From Vibrio hangzhouensis (GTDB taxonomy: Bacteria; Pseudomonadota; Gammaproteobacteria; Enterobacterales; Vibrionaceae), in NCBI RefSeq assembly GCF_900107935.1, contig NZ_FNVG01000001.1, positions 310,001 to 374,000 of the forward strand: a stretch of DNA of 64,000 nucleotides. Reading direction: 5' to 3'. Made by a program: the position numbers and the translations under genes. The notes under the pieces were generated by a model. That model was given only the letters and a program-made list of their open reading frames with translations. It searched no databases and was not told the origin of the DNA. Positions 47,932 through 58,514 of this stretch are shown piece by piece; position 1 is the first letter of the stretch, and each line of letters begins with the position of its first letter.

Positions 47932-48558
47932 TTACGGCAACGACGAGGCATCCAGTTTCGCCAATATATTCTGGCCATCAAAGGCGAGTTGTATGCCAGA
48001 TGACACCCCCATTTTTTTAAATAGATTATGGCGATGAATCTCTACTGTGCGAAGCGCGATACACAGCTCATCTGCAATGACCTTATTCGCCTTGCCCTGA
48101 ATAATAAGGGGGATAAGATCCTTTTCCCTCTCTGTCAGAGTCGCAATCTTAGCCTCTAAATCCTCGTGCTCCTGACGGGTCACAGACAGATTCATCGCCA
48201 ACTCCTGAGCTTGGGCTACGGCAGTACACAGTTCCTCGCCCTTCACTGGTTTTTGTAGCAGATCATTCGCACCACGTTTAAACGCGGTTTTGGTTATCTC
48301 TACATTGGCGTGCCCGGTTAAGAAGATAATCACAAGATTACTGTCGTTATCTATCAAGGCTTTTTGCAATTCCAATCCATCAATTCCTGGCATATTGATA
48401 TCAAGCAGAACCACGCCAGGCTGGTCAATTCTGACCTGCTGCAGAAAGCTCTCTGCATTTATAAACCCTTTTACGTTAAAGCCTTCACCCTCCAATAACC
48501 AGGTGACAGATTCAATAATTGCAGCGTCATCATCGACTAAGTAGACAGGACAAAGCAT
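47932..48558 (-). CDS. LuxR-type (FixJ/TtrR-like) response regulator
   Basis: 208-residue response regulator. Receiver domain at residues 1-115 with phospho-acceptor Asp53 in LLDINMPG and the acidic pair in VDDDAAI; a LuxR/FixJ HTH from about 140 (LTEREKDLIPLIIQGKANKVIADEL). The start at 48558 lies 2 bp after the kinase stop and has a good AGGGGG signal; a longer frame at 48603 would overlap the kinase. Closest familiar relatives by layout are TtrR, FixJ and TodT. Likely activates the divergent flavoprotein-cytochrome operon. Confidence 0.9.
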   Translation of the reverse strand: MLCPVYLVDDDAAIIESVTWLLEGEGFNVKGFINAESFLQQVRIDQPGVVLLDINMPGIDGLELQKALIDNDSNLVIIFLTGHANVEITKTAFKRGANDLLQKPVKGEELCTAVAQAQELAMNLSVTRQEHEDLEAKIATLTEREKDLIPLIIQGKANKVIADELCIALRTVEIHRHNLFKKMGVSSGIQLAFDGQNILAKLDASSLP

Positions 48559-48560
48559 CC

Positions 48561-50327
48561 CTATTCCCCCTCCGCATCCAGTGGTAATGTCATCACAAAA
48601 CAAGTTCCCTGAGACAATTGCTGGGCCTTGATCGACCCATTGTGAGCTTCAATGATTCGTTTGCAAATCACCATTCCTAGCCCCAGTCCTGATACCTTAG
48701 AGCTGTGAAATGGCATAAAGAGCTGACTCAACTGTTGGTCTGACATACCAATTCCATTGTCACAAATCGCAATAGTTAGCTGGCTTTCTTTAAAGCCAAC
48801 CTTAATGGAGATTATCCGTTGGCCTGACTCCTTTTCCTTCAACGCGTCAATACTGTTTTGAATGAGATTAGCAATTACTTGCTGAATGAGAACGGGATCG
48901 ATGTGCACATAGGTGTCCTCTATCAATAGTTCGATATGAATGTTTTTGCGTTCAAAAGTATGCTGAAAAATCAGTAATGTATTGTTGATTATCGCTTCTA
49001 TCGAACAACGCTCTCTTTGATCACTGTGAACTTTCATGAAGTCCCGCATTCGTTGAATGATATGACTGGCGTGAATGGTTTGATGTTCGATTTTATCTAA
49101 CGCGTCAATTAACTGCTGCTGCGTCATCTCCGAACGCTTCATTCTTTTTTTACAACCTGACGCATAGGTTCCTATTACCATCAACGGCTGATTGAGTTCG
49201 TGGGCAATCCCAGAGGCCATTTCACCTCCCAACAAGACACGCTGTGCCTTGTACAATTGATTGGTTTCCTTCTCCAGCTGTTTAGAGGTTTGCTTGTGCT
49301 GATCTATCTCGTTTCGTAACTGCGCCGAACGCACGTGTACCAAATAGTTAACTCGAAAATGATAGCCAATAAACAGCAGCAACATACCGCAGCCAATCAA
49401 CACCCAGCCGCGGTAATGGTCCCATAACCTTTGCCAATAAGATGGCTGAATGCTGACACCAATATCTTCCATCAGTCGATAAATAGCGCTGTCATCAATT
49501 GGGACTGACCATCCCCCATAGAGCCCAGCGACAGCAATTTGACTGGAAGCAGGTATCGTAAGCAAGAGTCTGGCAATATGATTGGCATAATCCGCTGGCA
49601 CATGCTTCATCCTTGCCAGCGTCCAGTTTGGGTACAGCTGGCTTGAAGTGTGGCAGGCAAATGATGATTCAGGTTGCTGTTGACGCATCACTTTCAGGTT
49701 GTGCTCCGGTATGGTTCCGTCACGTACCTTGCGTTCTAACAAACAGGTAGGCGCGATAGCAAAATCGGCCTCTCCACTGAGTACTTTAGTCAGCAATGCC
49801 TGCTGTGGATATCCAATAAAAGTGAGGTTCTTTAGATCTTCCCTCTCAATACCTTCCGCAAGGAACTCACCAAGCATGACTCGAAATCCACCAAATGCCT
49901 TGGGGCTGACAGAGACAATAGAACGATTCTTAACCTCTTTAAGATTCTTGATGTCTGGTTCATCTGCTCGCCCTATCAGCGCCGAACCAATCGCATGTCG
50001 TGCTTCACCATGAAATGGGTTCAAGTTCAGCATTTTAACTGCCTGATGATTGTATTTGTAAAGCAGGAATTGAATACCATTGGTAAGCGTAAAGTCGACC
50101 AACTCACTACTGACCAGGCTATCAAGGGTTTGGATATCAGCAGGAACAATGACAAAGTGATAGTCAGGCAACGCACCATTGAGGTAATCCACCGTCGGTT
50201 GCCATCGTGTCAGTGTATAAGCGGGGCCATTAAAAGCCAGAACCCCTATTCTGACCAACGTCTGTTCCGCCATAGCAGCGAAACAGGCTAAGAGACTCAG
50301 CAGCCCCATCAACATTCTCGCTTTCAA
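48561..50327 (-). CDS. TtrS-like sensor histidine kinase with periplasmic-binding domain
   Basis: 588-residue membrane sensor. Signal peptide, then a PhnD/TtrS-like periplasmic binding domain (about residues 20-290), a transmembrane helix near residue 310 (WVLIGCGMLLLFIGYHF), a coiled-coil linker, and a kinase core with H-box GIAHELNQPLMVIG (phosphorylated His376), N-box NLIQNSIDAL, G1 DNGIGMSD and G2 GLGLGMVIC. TtrS senses tetrathionate; the binding domain here likely senses the acceptor used by the adjacent flavoprotein. Paired with the response regulator directly downstream. Confidence 0.9.
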   Translation of the reverse strand: MKARMLMGLLSLLACFAAMAEQTLVRIGVLAFNGPAYTLTRWQPTVDYLNGALPDYHFVIVPADIQTLDSLVSSELVDFTLTNGIQFLLYKYNHQAVKMLNLNPFHGEARHAIGSALIGRADEPDIKNLKEVKNRSIVSVSPKAFGGFRVMLGEFLAEGIEREDLKNLTFIGYPQQALLTKVLSGEADFAIAPTCLLERKVRDGTIPEHNLKVMRQQQPESSFACHTSSQLYPNWTLARMKHVPADYANHIARLLLTIPASSQIAVAGLYGGWSVPIDDSAIYRLMEDIGVSIQPSYWQRLWDHYRGWVLIGCGMLLLFIGYHFRVNYLVHVRSAQLRNEIDQHKQTSKQLEKETNQLYKAQRVLLGGEMASGIAHELNQPLMVIGTYASGCKKRMKRSEMTQQQLIDALDKIEHQTIHASHIIQRMRDFMKVHSDQRERCSIEAIINNTLLIFQHTFERKNIHIELLIEDTYVHIDPVLIQQVIANLIQNSIDALKEKESGQRIISIKVGFKESQLTIAICDNGIGMSDQQLSQLFMPFHSSKVSGLGLGMVICKRIIEAHNGSIKAQQLSQGTCFVMTLPLDAEGE

Positions 50328-50394
50328 TTATTCCCTCGCAAAACAAGCAGCATCTGAATACCTGTTTAGCCTCTCATACTGATAATTTGAATAT

Positions 50395-50408
50395 TTGTTT
50401 TAGATCAA
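50395..50408. promoter_or_regulatory. FNR-like site
   Basis: TTGTTTTAGATCAA matches the FNR consensus TTGAT-N4-ATCAA at nine of ten positions, in the region between the sensor kinase and the flavoprotein genes. Confidence 0.55.
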
Positions 50409-50524
50409 GCAACACCACTAAGTGCGGTTTACCACTATAGAGGTAGAACAGATTCCCCTTAACAATGTCCCATATCGAATTTCAAAAAATAACAAACACA
50501 TTCGTGTAAATGGAGCAAAAGATT

Positions 50525-52120
50525 ATGTCTGAAACTAATTCACGTCGTAATTTCTTGAAAATGAGCTTAGGTGCAGCCGCAATCGCACCCGTATCCGCAC
50601 TTGGTCTTTCTTCTACTGCATTCGCAGCCACTAACCCAGCGAAAGTGAACTGGGATGAAGAAATGGATGTTCTGGTGATTGGCTCCGGCATGTCCGGAAT
50701 GATTGCTGCAATCCGAGCCGCAGAAACCGACGCAACTGCAAAGGTCGTTGTCGCCGACAAAATGTCGCGTTTAGGGGGATCATCACTGATTTCCGGCCTA
50801 AATATGGCGGTTGTAGGATCTGATCTACAAAAGAACATTGGAGTGACCGACGATTCCTGGGAGCTGCTGCTCAAAGATATCGAACGAGAAGCCAAAGGTT
50901 ATAATCATCGTGAACTCACCGAAGTCGCCGCGAAAGGCACGTTGGATCTCTACAACTTCCTCAAAGAGCACGGAGTAGAATATGACATGTCTATCGGTGG
51001 TGGTACGGGCGTCAAAAAGCTAGGAGGTCACTCGAAACCACGCTGTGTATGGCCTAAGGGGGGCGGTACTGAGGTCATCAAAAAACTGCAAGGTTACTGC
51101 TCCGCCAATTTAAGCAACGTTGAAATACGCAAAAAGATATTTTTGGAAGAGATTTTGCGTAACGAGCAGGGACGAGTGATCGGCGTTAAGGTTCGTGAAA
51201 AGTACCGATTTAGCCGTAAGCATGATGATCTTGGAGACAACGATAACCCCGATATCAACAAATCCGGCAAAGTGAAGTACTACAAAGTTAAACGTGGCTT
51301 GGTCATGGCGACAGGCGGCTACAATCAGGATAGAAAATTCCGCGGCGACGAAGTGGGCACCATGTACAACGCGGCATCTACAACTCAACCAGGCGCAACC
51401 GCTGGTGCAATCAAAGCCATGGTTAACGCAGGATTCAAGCCTATTCACATGACGCTTTTCCGATTTGCCTTCCCTGTTCCTACGGAAGACATTCGCTGGG
51501 GTATTCTGGTCAACCCTCGCACAGGAGAGCGTTTCGTTGATGAATACAACAACAACGACCGTCAGGCTATAGGAATGGCCATTCTGGAAGAACGTCGTCA
51601 TATTGATGGTGAGCATACCGTTTTGATTTACGACCAAAAAGGGGCTGACCATTACCATGATCAACAGCGCTTTCATTTGTCACTTGAAGGTAAAAACGGC
51701 ATCAACGGTACCATCTGGAAGTTCGATACTTTAGAGGCGCTCGCCGACAACTTTAAAATGGACGTCACTAAACTCAAAACCAACATTGAGAAATACAACA
51801 CCAATATGGCGCAAGATCAAGACGAGTTTCATAAACCGAAAGGCGTATTGAAGGAAGCCACGTCCATTTCTAAAGCACCTTACTACGCGATGCAGTTGAA
51901 CCCCCGTTACAACTACGCACAAGGCGGAGCCATGATTACAGCCAATGCGGAAGCAGTCGATGTCGTCACAGGCGAACCCATCGAAGGTGCCTTTGTTTGC
52001 GGTGAGGCCTCAGCAGGCACTTATGGTTACATCCGTTTAACGGCCTGCTCAACAATTGACTGTGGTGCTTTTGGCATGGTCGCCGGCGTGAATGCCGCGA
52101 AAACAAAACCTTGGGCTTAG
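50525..52120 (+). CDS. Tat-exported FAD-dependent reductase, flavocytochrome c / fumarate reductase family
   Basis: 531-residue periplasmic flavoprotein. Twin-arginine signal peptide (SRRNFLK, residues 6-12; cleavage near FAA). FAD-binding motif VIGSGMSGMIAAIRAAE near residue 50; the family GGYNQD and GEASAGTYGYIRL blocks are present, with the conserved arginine near the C-terminus. The substrate-site histidine motif of fumarate reductases (HYTMGG or HHTMGG) reads NYAQGG here, so fumarate is an unlikely substrate. No haem motif: its tetrahaem partner is a separate gene 54 bp downstream, as in Wolinella-type FccABC. An ATG at 50510 overlaps the ribosome binding site and is not used. Confidence 0.88.
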   Translation: MSETNSRRNFLKMSLGAAAIAPVSALGLSSTAFAATNPAKVNWDEEMDVLVIGSGMSGMIAAIRAAETDATAKVVVADKMSRLGGSSLISGLNMAVVGSDLQKNIGVTDDSWELLLKDIEREAKGYNHRELTEVAAKGTLDLYNFLKEHGVEYDMSIGGGTGVKKLGGHSKPRCVWPKGGGTEVIKKLQGYCSANLSNVEIRKKIFLEEILRNEQGRVIGVKVREKYRFSRKHDDLGDNDNPDINKSGKVKYYKVKRGLVMATGGYNQDRKFRGDEVGTMYNAASTTQPGATAGAIKAMVNAGFKPIHMTLFRFAFPVPTEDIRWGILVNPRTGERFVDEYNNNDRQAIGMAILEERRHIDGEHTVLIYDQKGADHYHDQQRFHLSLEGKNGINGTIWKFDTLEALADNFKMDVTKLKTNIEKYNTNMAQDQDEFHKPKGVLKEATSISKAPYYAMQLNPRYNYAQGGAMITANAEAVDVVTGEPIEGAFVCGEASAGTYGYIRLTACSTIDCGAFGMVAGVNAAKTKPWA

Positions 52121-52131
52121 CCCTGTGGCAT

Positions 52132-52151
52132 AGGGTGGTTTTCGCCACCCT
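52132..52151 (+). other. intercistronic hairpin, flavoprotein-cytochrome
   Basis: Seven-bp stem AGGGTGG/CCACCCT with a 6-base loop, followed by TCAATC. Possible partial terminator setting the flavoprotein:cytochrome ratio. Confidence 0.45.
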
Positions 52152-52174
52152 TCAATCAATCAGACATATTGCTT

Positions 52175-52573
52175 ATGAAAACAATATTACTTTATTTATC
52201 CCTGCTTCTGATGACCTTTGCTTCACCTTGGTCACTAGCCAACGACGAACCAGACTGGGACTCGTTATCTGAGGAGTACACTTTGAAGCCTCATCACAAG
52301 GCCTTAAAGTTTGACTGCGTAATGTGCCACGAAGGCAACGACCCCGACGAGTTTGAACCTCTCGAAACAGAAAACTGCCTTTCCTGTCACGGCAGTGCTC
52401 AAAAAGTCGCCGACCGTCTGAAGTTCATGGACGCAAACCATACCAATCCTCACAACTCGTTCCATGATGCCTTGTCTCTTGACTGTTACGAGTGCCATGC
52501 CGAACACGAACCGTCAACCAACTTATGTGCGGATTGCCACACCACCACGTCCTGGATGGGCAAAGTGCCATAG
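52175..52573 (+). CDS. periplasmic tetrahaem cytochrome c
   Basis: 132 residues with a signal peptide (to about residue 22) and four CxxCH haem sites: CVMCH (48-52), CLSCH, CYECH and CADCH. The spacing resembles the tetrahaem domain of Shewanella flavocytochrome c3 and the small tetrahaem cytochromes that feed separate flavoproteins. Start at 52175 (ATG) preferred over a TTG six bases earlier; the ribosome binding site is weak. Probably passes electrons from the NapC-like protein to the flavoprotein. Confidence 0.9.
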   Translation: MKTILLYLSLLLMTFASPWSLANDEPDWDSLSEEYTLKPHHKALKFDCVMCHEGNDPDEFEPLETENCLSCHGSAQKVADRLKFMDANHTNPHNSFHDALSLDCYECHAEHEPSTNLCADCHTTTSWMGKVP

Positions 52574-52582
52574 GGAGTAGAT

Positions 52583-53149
52583 ATGAATAGAAAATGGTTT
52601 ATCTTGATCCTGGTGTTCATTGGCGGATTAATTGGCACAGGAGCCAGCCTGGTCACTGCAGAAATTGCCCATAAAACCGGTGACGCTGAATTTTGTGGCT
52701 CCTGCCACTCCATGGAACCAATGGCAAACACCTTCAAACAAGACACTCATGGAGGCAACAATGAGCATGGTTTTGTGGCTCAATGTGTGGATTGTCACCT
52801 GCCTCAGGATTCTGTGTTCGGTTACATGCTTGATAAGACAAAACACGGCATCAACGATGTTTTTGTAGAAAACTTTACCAACACCGACGAGATCGATTGG
52901 ATTGCTCGTCGAGAAGAACGTGAACGCTTTGTCTTTGATAGCGGTTGCCTGAGTTGCCATCAGGCACTGCTAGACAAAACAACCGCAAATAATCCTAAGT
53001 CGCTACAAACGCATGCTCACTACAAAAAGCAGTTAGAGGAAAACGACCCGATTCAATGTGTTTCATGCCATGTCACCGTCGGGCATAATGGTCAGCTGAG
53101 AAGCGAACTCAATAAAACACATCCCGAGTTTACTTTCGAATCTCACTAG
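52583..53149 (+). CDS. NapC/NirT-type membrane-anchored tetrahaem quinol dehydrogenase
   Basis: 188 residues with a single N-terminal transmembrane anchor (WFILILVFIGGLIGTGASLV) and four CxxCH haem sites: CGSCH, CVDCH, CLSCH and CVSCH. The first haem region FCGSCHSMEPM is the diagnostic motif of the NapC/NirT/NrfH family, which oxidises menaquinol at the inner membrane. It starts 9 bp after the small cytochrome gene. With the two upstream genes it gives a complete quinol to flavoprotein electron chain. Confidence 0.93.
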   Translation: MNRKWFILILVFIGGLIGTGASLVTAEIAHKTGDAEFCGSCHSMEPMANTFKQDTHGGNNEHGFVAQCVDCHLPQDSVFGYMLDKTKHGINDVFVENFTNTDEIDWIARREERERFVFDSGCLSCHQALLDKTTANNPKSLQTHAHYKKQLEENDPIQCVSCHVTVGHNGQLRSELNKTHPEFTFESH

Positions 53150-53291
53150 CTGATCTTCGATAACATATATGGGGCTTTGCCTGTCAAGGTCCCATTGCTA
53201 TAAATACCCATTAATCGAGTCGCTTCAAACACCGCTAAGACAGAGTGCGATATACTGAATCCAATACTCAGCAACTTGGTTGGATACGCCT

Positions 53292-53558
53292 ATGTCGAAA
53301 ACGGTAAAAATTCACAATGAAGAAAAGCTGTTCAAAAAAGCGCTGGAAGTGGGCTGTAAGATGGCGGAAATGCAGGGATACCCAATTCACGATCAGTCAG
53401 CAACGCCCGCAACCAAAGCCAGAGCTCTGTACTTGTTTTTGGTCGAAGTAAGACAGATCGTTCCCCTTCCCGAAGATAAACTGGACGGACAAAATATTAA
53501 GAAGCGTCTTGCGCTCTGGATCCACAATGCGCTGCCAGACGGAGACCCTCTCAAATAA
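53292..53558 (+). CDS. small conserved hypothetical protein (DUF5062-like)
   Basis: 88-residue soluble protein, ATG at 53292. Contains LPEDKLDGQNIKKRLALWI and ends ALPDGDPLK, which I associate with the vibrio family DUF5062, but I cannot confirm it. No signal peptide or membrane segment; helical and charged. Function unknown. Its stop is 5 bp from the end of the convergent sgrR-like gene. Confidence 0.65.
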   Translation: MSKTVKIHNEEKLFKKALEVGCKMAEMQGYPIHDQSATPATKARALYLFLVEVRQIVPLPEDKLDGQNIKKRLALWIHNALPDGDPLK

Positions 53559-53563
53559 CCATT

Positions 53564-55312
53564 TCAATCCAACTTATCTTCAATCCAGACATGCTTAAAG
53601 TCTGGCCAAGACCAATCGGTAATCGATACGCCCTGCAGCACACCACGCCAGCGCAGGGTTTGTCTATGATGAAACAAGGGCGATAACCAGTTTTCATAGA
53701 TCATAATTGTCGCCATAGACTCCAGTTTATCCAGATAACCACTGACCTCGACAGATTGTCGCATCTCGGCCAAACCACCATCGAGCCACTGCTTCGCACT
53801 GTCTGGTAATCCATGGCGAAGAATCGCATCAGAGCACATCCAACGAAACACCGATATCGGTACGTTGTCATCAACATTAAAGCTGGCAATAATAATGTCT
53901 TCGGCAATCTCGCGCATTACAGAACGCTGATGAAGCTCTTCCAATGAGTAAACGTTCACCTTGGACTCAATGCCCATTTCATTGAGTTGGGTACTGATCA
54001 CGTTGGCACAATCCAGAACTACAAGATGGTCGTAGACAGCAATATCCAGCTTCTTTGGAAGTGGTGTGTCTTGTTCATAAAGAGGTCGTATTGGCGTCCA
54101 ACTGGGTAATAAGTTACGTGCAGGAACCGAAGCCATTAATAGTTCAGAGAGTTGCTCCTGTTTCAGGATGAACTCTGGAGAGAGCAGTTTACTCAAATAG
54201 CGTCTTTGCTCTGGTGTCAATGCATTGTGCTCATCATGCATATTAAACAACAGGTAGAGGCAGCCATTTTCAATTCGGGTCTGTGAACTATCGCCGCTGT
54301 GTACGTCATTTTCCAGCAGGTAATAAGGCTCGTCACTAGTTGCGTCCGCCTCTGCATGGCCTAGCTGAATCCGTTCACTGGGCGCTTGATCAAGCTGCCA
54401 AATCGTCACAGTATCGGTGAGTGAGCGCATCCCATAGTAGTTGTCATTAGCCTGAAGTCGCAGTCGCTCATTCGAGTGCTCGACCACCTGAAACGGACCA
54501 CAACCGTCGACAGTCAAGGTATCAGCCTGCCCTATCTGATCCACAGGTTGAATCGAATAACGCAGATCAGACAGTAACGCCGCAAAACCAAGATCGGGAC
54601 TACTCAACCTAAAGGTCACGCTCTGTTGATTTGCCGAGATTTCCTCTACGTGTGACAGTTCTTGTTGATATTCTGGCAAGGTGCGCAGTGCCTGAAACAG
54701 TTTTGCGACCCCATATGCATCCATCGTTGCGTTAGAATGAAAGCGCAGTTGGGGACGAAGGTAAAAGCGCCACACTGTAGCGTCGTGATTCGCTTGCCAG
54801 TGATGAGCAAGCTGTGGGATGACTTTGCCGTTCTTTTCACAGCCAGTTAAACATGCATAGATTTGCCTGACCAAAAAGCGTTCACTATTACGAAGCGGCC
54901 TATGGGGAAGCAAGGCATCGAAAACTCGTTGATAGGTAAGTTGGATATGTAGCTGCCCCTCACGAACCATAGTGCCAGATGTCTGCTGTAACAAAGCACC
55001 GAATCGCTGTTGGTCACCTTCCAGAAGCGTCATTGCCAACTCGTAATGTCCATCTTCAATAAGCGCTCGTCCCAGAATTTGTTTCAATTCCATCAGACTG
55101 TACTTGAGACGCAGCACCGATCGCTGATTACGACCTACCTTAGGTGTCCAAATGATCCACCCTCGCTGTTGCAGTTCCTGTAGCAGCGTCCTGCCATGAC
55201 GTGGCGTCGTACACAAACACTCTGCCACTTCACCGAGCGAGGTTTGGATGTCAAATTTGGTGCCCAGCACCGACAACCGTTCATAGTATTGAAGTGCACG
55301 CTGATCTTTCAT
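53564..55312 (-). CDS. SgrR-family transcriptional regulator
   Basis: 582-residue SgrR-type regulator: an N-terminal winged DNA-binding domain (about residues 1-100; TTPRHGRTLLQELQQRGWI) fused to a solute-binding SBP_bac_5-like domain (about 160-560; RFYLRPQLRFHSNATMDA). In enterics SgrR senses sugar-phosphate stress and activates the SgrS RNA. Here it is divergent from a 6-phospho-beta-glucosidase, so it may respond to phosphorylated sugars or control that gene. No sgrS-like RNA could be recognised between them. Confidence 0.9.
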   Translation of the reverse strand: MKDQRALQYYERLSVLGTKFDIQTSLGEVAECLCTTPRHGRTLLQELQQRGWIIWTPKVGRNQRSVLRLKYSLMELKQILGRALIEDGHYELAMTLLEGDQQRFGALLQQTSGTMVREGQLHIQLTYQRVFDALLPHRPLRNSERFLVRQIYACLTGCEKNGKVIPQLAHHWQANHDATVWRFYLRPQLRFHSNATMDAYGVAKLFQALRTLPEYQQELSHVEEISANQQSVTFRLSSPDLGFAALLSDLRYSIQPVDQIGQADTLTVDGCGPFQVVEHSNERLRLQANDNYYGMRSLTDTVTIWQLDQAPSERIQLGHAEADATSDEPYYLLENDVHSGDSSQTRIENGCLYLLFNMHDEHNALTPEQRRYLSKLLSPEFILKQEQLSELLMASVPARNLLPSWTPIRPLYEQDTPLPKKLDIAVYDHLVVLDCANVISTQLNEMGIESKVNVYSLEELHQRSVMREIAEDIIIASFNVDDNVPISVFRWMCSDAILRHGLPDSAKQWLDGGLAEMRQSVEVSGYLDKLESMATIMIYENWLSPLFHHRQTLRWRGVLQGVSITDWSWPDFKHVWIEDKLD

Positions 55313-55422
55313 TTAAAAATCTCTAATACAGGGAAAGCAAACTACAAAAAACTTCCCCATTTTAGCCAAATGAGCGGATTTATGGCAACTAACAACCAGA
55401 TAAAGCCAAAAACAAGAACAAA

Positions 55423-55435
55423 ATGATTCAATCAT
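55423..55435. promoter_or_regulatory. small palindrome in the sgrR-like / glucosidase gap
   Basis: ATGATT-C-AATCAT in the 198-bp divergent region. Possible operator for SgrR-like or the nearby LacI protein; may be chance. Confidence 0.3.
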
Positions 55436-55507
55436 CACTCTTTTTCCATTCCCTATATTGACGGATACTGGAGCCATACTCAAAAAGGCTAAATCGCAAA
55501 GAGGTAA

Positions 55508-56902
<1,395 letters not shown>

Positions 56903-56938
56903 CGTAGTGCTTTGTTAGCGCCTGCAGAAACTCGATAG

Positions 56939-56974
56939 AAGCGGTCAAGTCGTGAGTGACTTGACCGCTTTTTT
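56939..56974 (+). terminator. Rho-independent terminator after the glucosidase gene
   Basis: 12-bp stem AAGCGGTCAAGT/ACTTGACCGCTT with an 8-base loop; its distal arm ends in a run of six T. Confidence 0.9.
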
Positions 56975-56999
56975 ATCAATTCGAGATTGTACAGTGCTA

Positions 57000-58001
57000 C
57001 TAAGCAATTGCCTTAGTACTTTCGCGCACCACCACCTGAACGGGAGGGATATTGTAACGGGGTTGATTATCGCTGATCAGATCCAGAAGATATTTGACAC
57101 CAATTTCGCCCATTTCGGTGAAGGGCTGTCGCACTGTTGTCAACCTGGGGATGTAATATTCATCAATAGGAAGATCGTCAAAACCAATCACAGAGACATC
57201 CTCCGGAACTCTGAGGCCATGCTTATGCAACGCCTGAATAACGCCAAATGCACTAAGATCATTCGCTGCAAATATCGCGGTTGGCACCTGCCCGGCTCTG
57301 ATGGCTGTGCGCATGTTTAAGAATGCTATCCGAGACTCGAAGTTTCCCTCTATCAACGTACCGGCTTCTAGTTCTAGCCCTGCTCGCTCCATCGCTCGCT
57401 TGAATCCATTAACGCGATGTTGGGCCTCAATATTGTAGTTTGGACCAGTAACATGAACGATTCGTTTATGGCCTAACTGAATCAGGTGGTTGGTTGCAAG
57501 ATAACCGCCCATTTCATTGTCGATGTCAATTAACGGCAATATGCCCTTCCCACGGCGGCACATTAGCAGCGTAGGTACCTTTTTAGCGATGGCTGCAATC
57601 TCCTGCTCATCAAGCTCTCCCCCTATCACGATCAGTCCATCTACTTCACGGGCTATCAGATCTTTAAGTTCGTGCCGCTCTCTGCTCTCTTCCCAATTCG
57701 TGGTCTCAATGATGATGTCATAACTATGATGACGCATGGTTCGGTCCATGCCTGACAAAATACGGCTCACGTAGGGCGTGTCAAACGAAGGTGCAACCAC
57801 GCCAATTTTCATGTTTCGTTTGGTCTTAGGCTGAGCTTTGCGTTCTTTGGGCTTGAAACCCAATTCAAAAATGGCTCGCTCAATAGCATCCACCTTATCC
57901 TTAGCAATGAAAGACGTGCGATTGAGGTACCTTGATACCGTGCTCGGTGAAACACTGGCCAACTTTGCGACATCATAAATAGTGGTTTTCTTTTGTTTCA
58001 T
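57000..58001 (-). CDS. LacI-family transcriptional regulator
   Basis: 333-residue LacI/GalR regulator, HTH at residues 6-30 (TIYDVAKLASVSPSTVSRYL), ligand core from about 65. Similar in kind to AscG/CelR-type regulators of beta-glucoside genes. Convergent with the glucosidase gene, which is a likely target. Operator not identified with confidence. Confidence 0.9.
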   Translation of the reverse strand: MKQKKTTIYDVAKLASVSPSTVSRYLNRTSFIAKDKVDAIERAIFELGFKPKERKAQPKTKRNMKIGVVAPSFDTPYVSRILSGMDRTMRHHSYDIIIETTNWEESRERHELKDLIAREVDGLIVIGGELDEQEIAAIAKKVPTLLMCRRGKGILPLIDIDNEMGGYLATNHLIQLGHKRIVHVTGPNYNIEAQHRVNGFKRAMERAGLELEAGTLIEGNFESRIAFLNMRTAIRAGQVPTAIFAANDLSAFGVIQALHKHGLRVPEDVSVIGFDDLPIDEYYIPRLTTVRQPFTEMGEIGVKYLLDLISDNQPRYNIPPVQVVVRESTKAIA

Positions 58002-58514
58002 ATGGCCAATTTCACTGCATTCCGTTTTGTGCTGTTTCGAACATTACCAAGTCAGAGGCAATAACGAGCTTTTTACATGCGTAGTTAAGTCATAACCCGT
58101 TGAAAAGGAGGTTCATAACTTACTACTCTTCCTAAGATCAAACCGAGACCGTTAACAAGTATCTCACTGATACCAGTTGGACTCTCCCTAAAATCAGACA
58201 CTCCTGGCGGTATTGAACCCTCCCCCCCAAATAGCATCCACATAATAATACCTCCATGGAACGATGAAAGACTAATCCTACGAAAGGAACAGACAATAAC
58301 GAATGACTAACCACTATACTCAAGTGACCTCAAGATGCAGGACTCAGAGCTTCATCAAGGTGTTCAGTTCAGGGAAAATAGTTGAGTATATAGGCTTGTG
58401 CGTTCAATTACTCATCACCCAAATCACCCACGGTTGTATCACTAACCCTTTCAATCTATGATGATTACCAAATAATTAACAAAACAAAAGCCTTAGGGAT
58501 TAGGAGTGGTCGAC
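58002..58514. other. 513-bp intergenic region with a palindromic repeat
   Basis: Lies between the divergent LacI-family gene and the small lipoprotein. Contains the inverted-repeat element at 58315-58390. No credible gene otherwise. Confidence 0.55.
58315..58390. repeat. 76-bp MITE-like element with TATACTCAA ends
   Basis: Begins TATACTCAAGTGACCTCAAG and ends TTGAGTATA, giving 9-bp terminal inverted repeats. The left part resembles short dispersed intergenic repeats I recall from vibrio genomes. Only one copy is in this window, so its repeat nature is not shown here. Confidence 0.6.
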
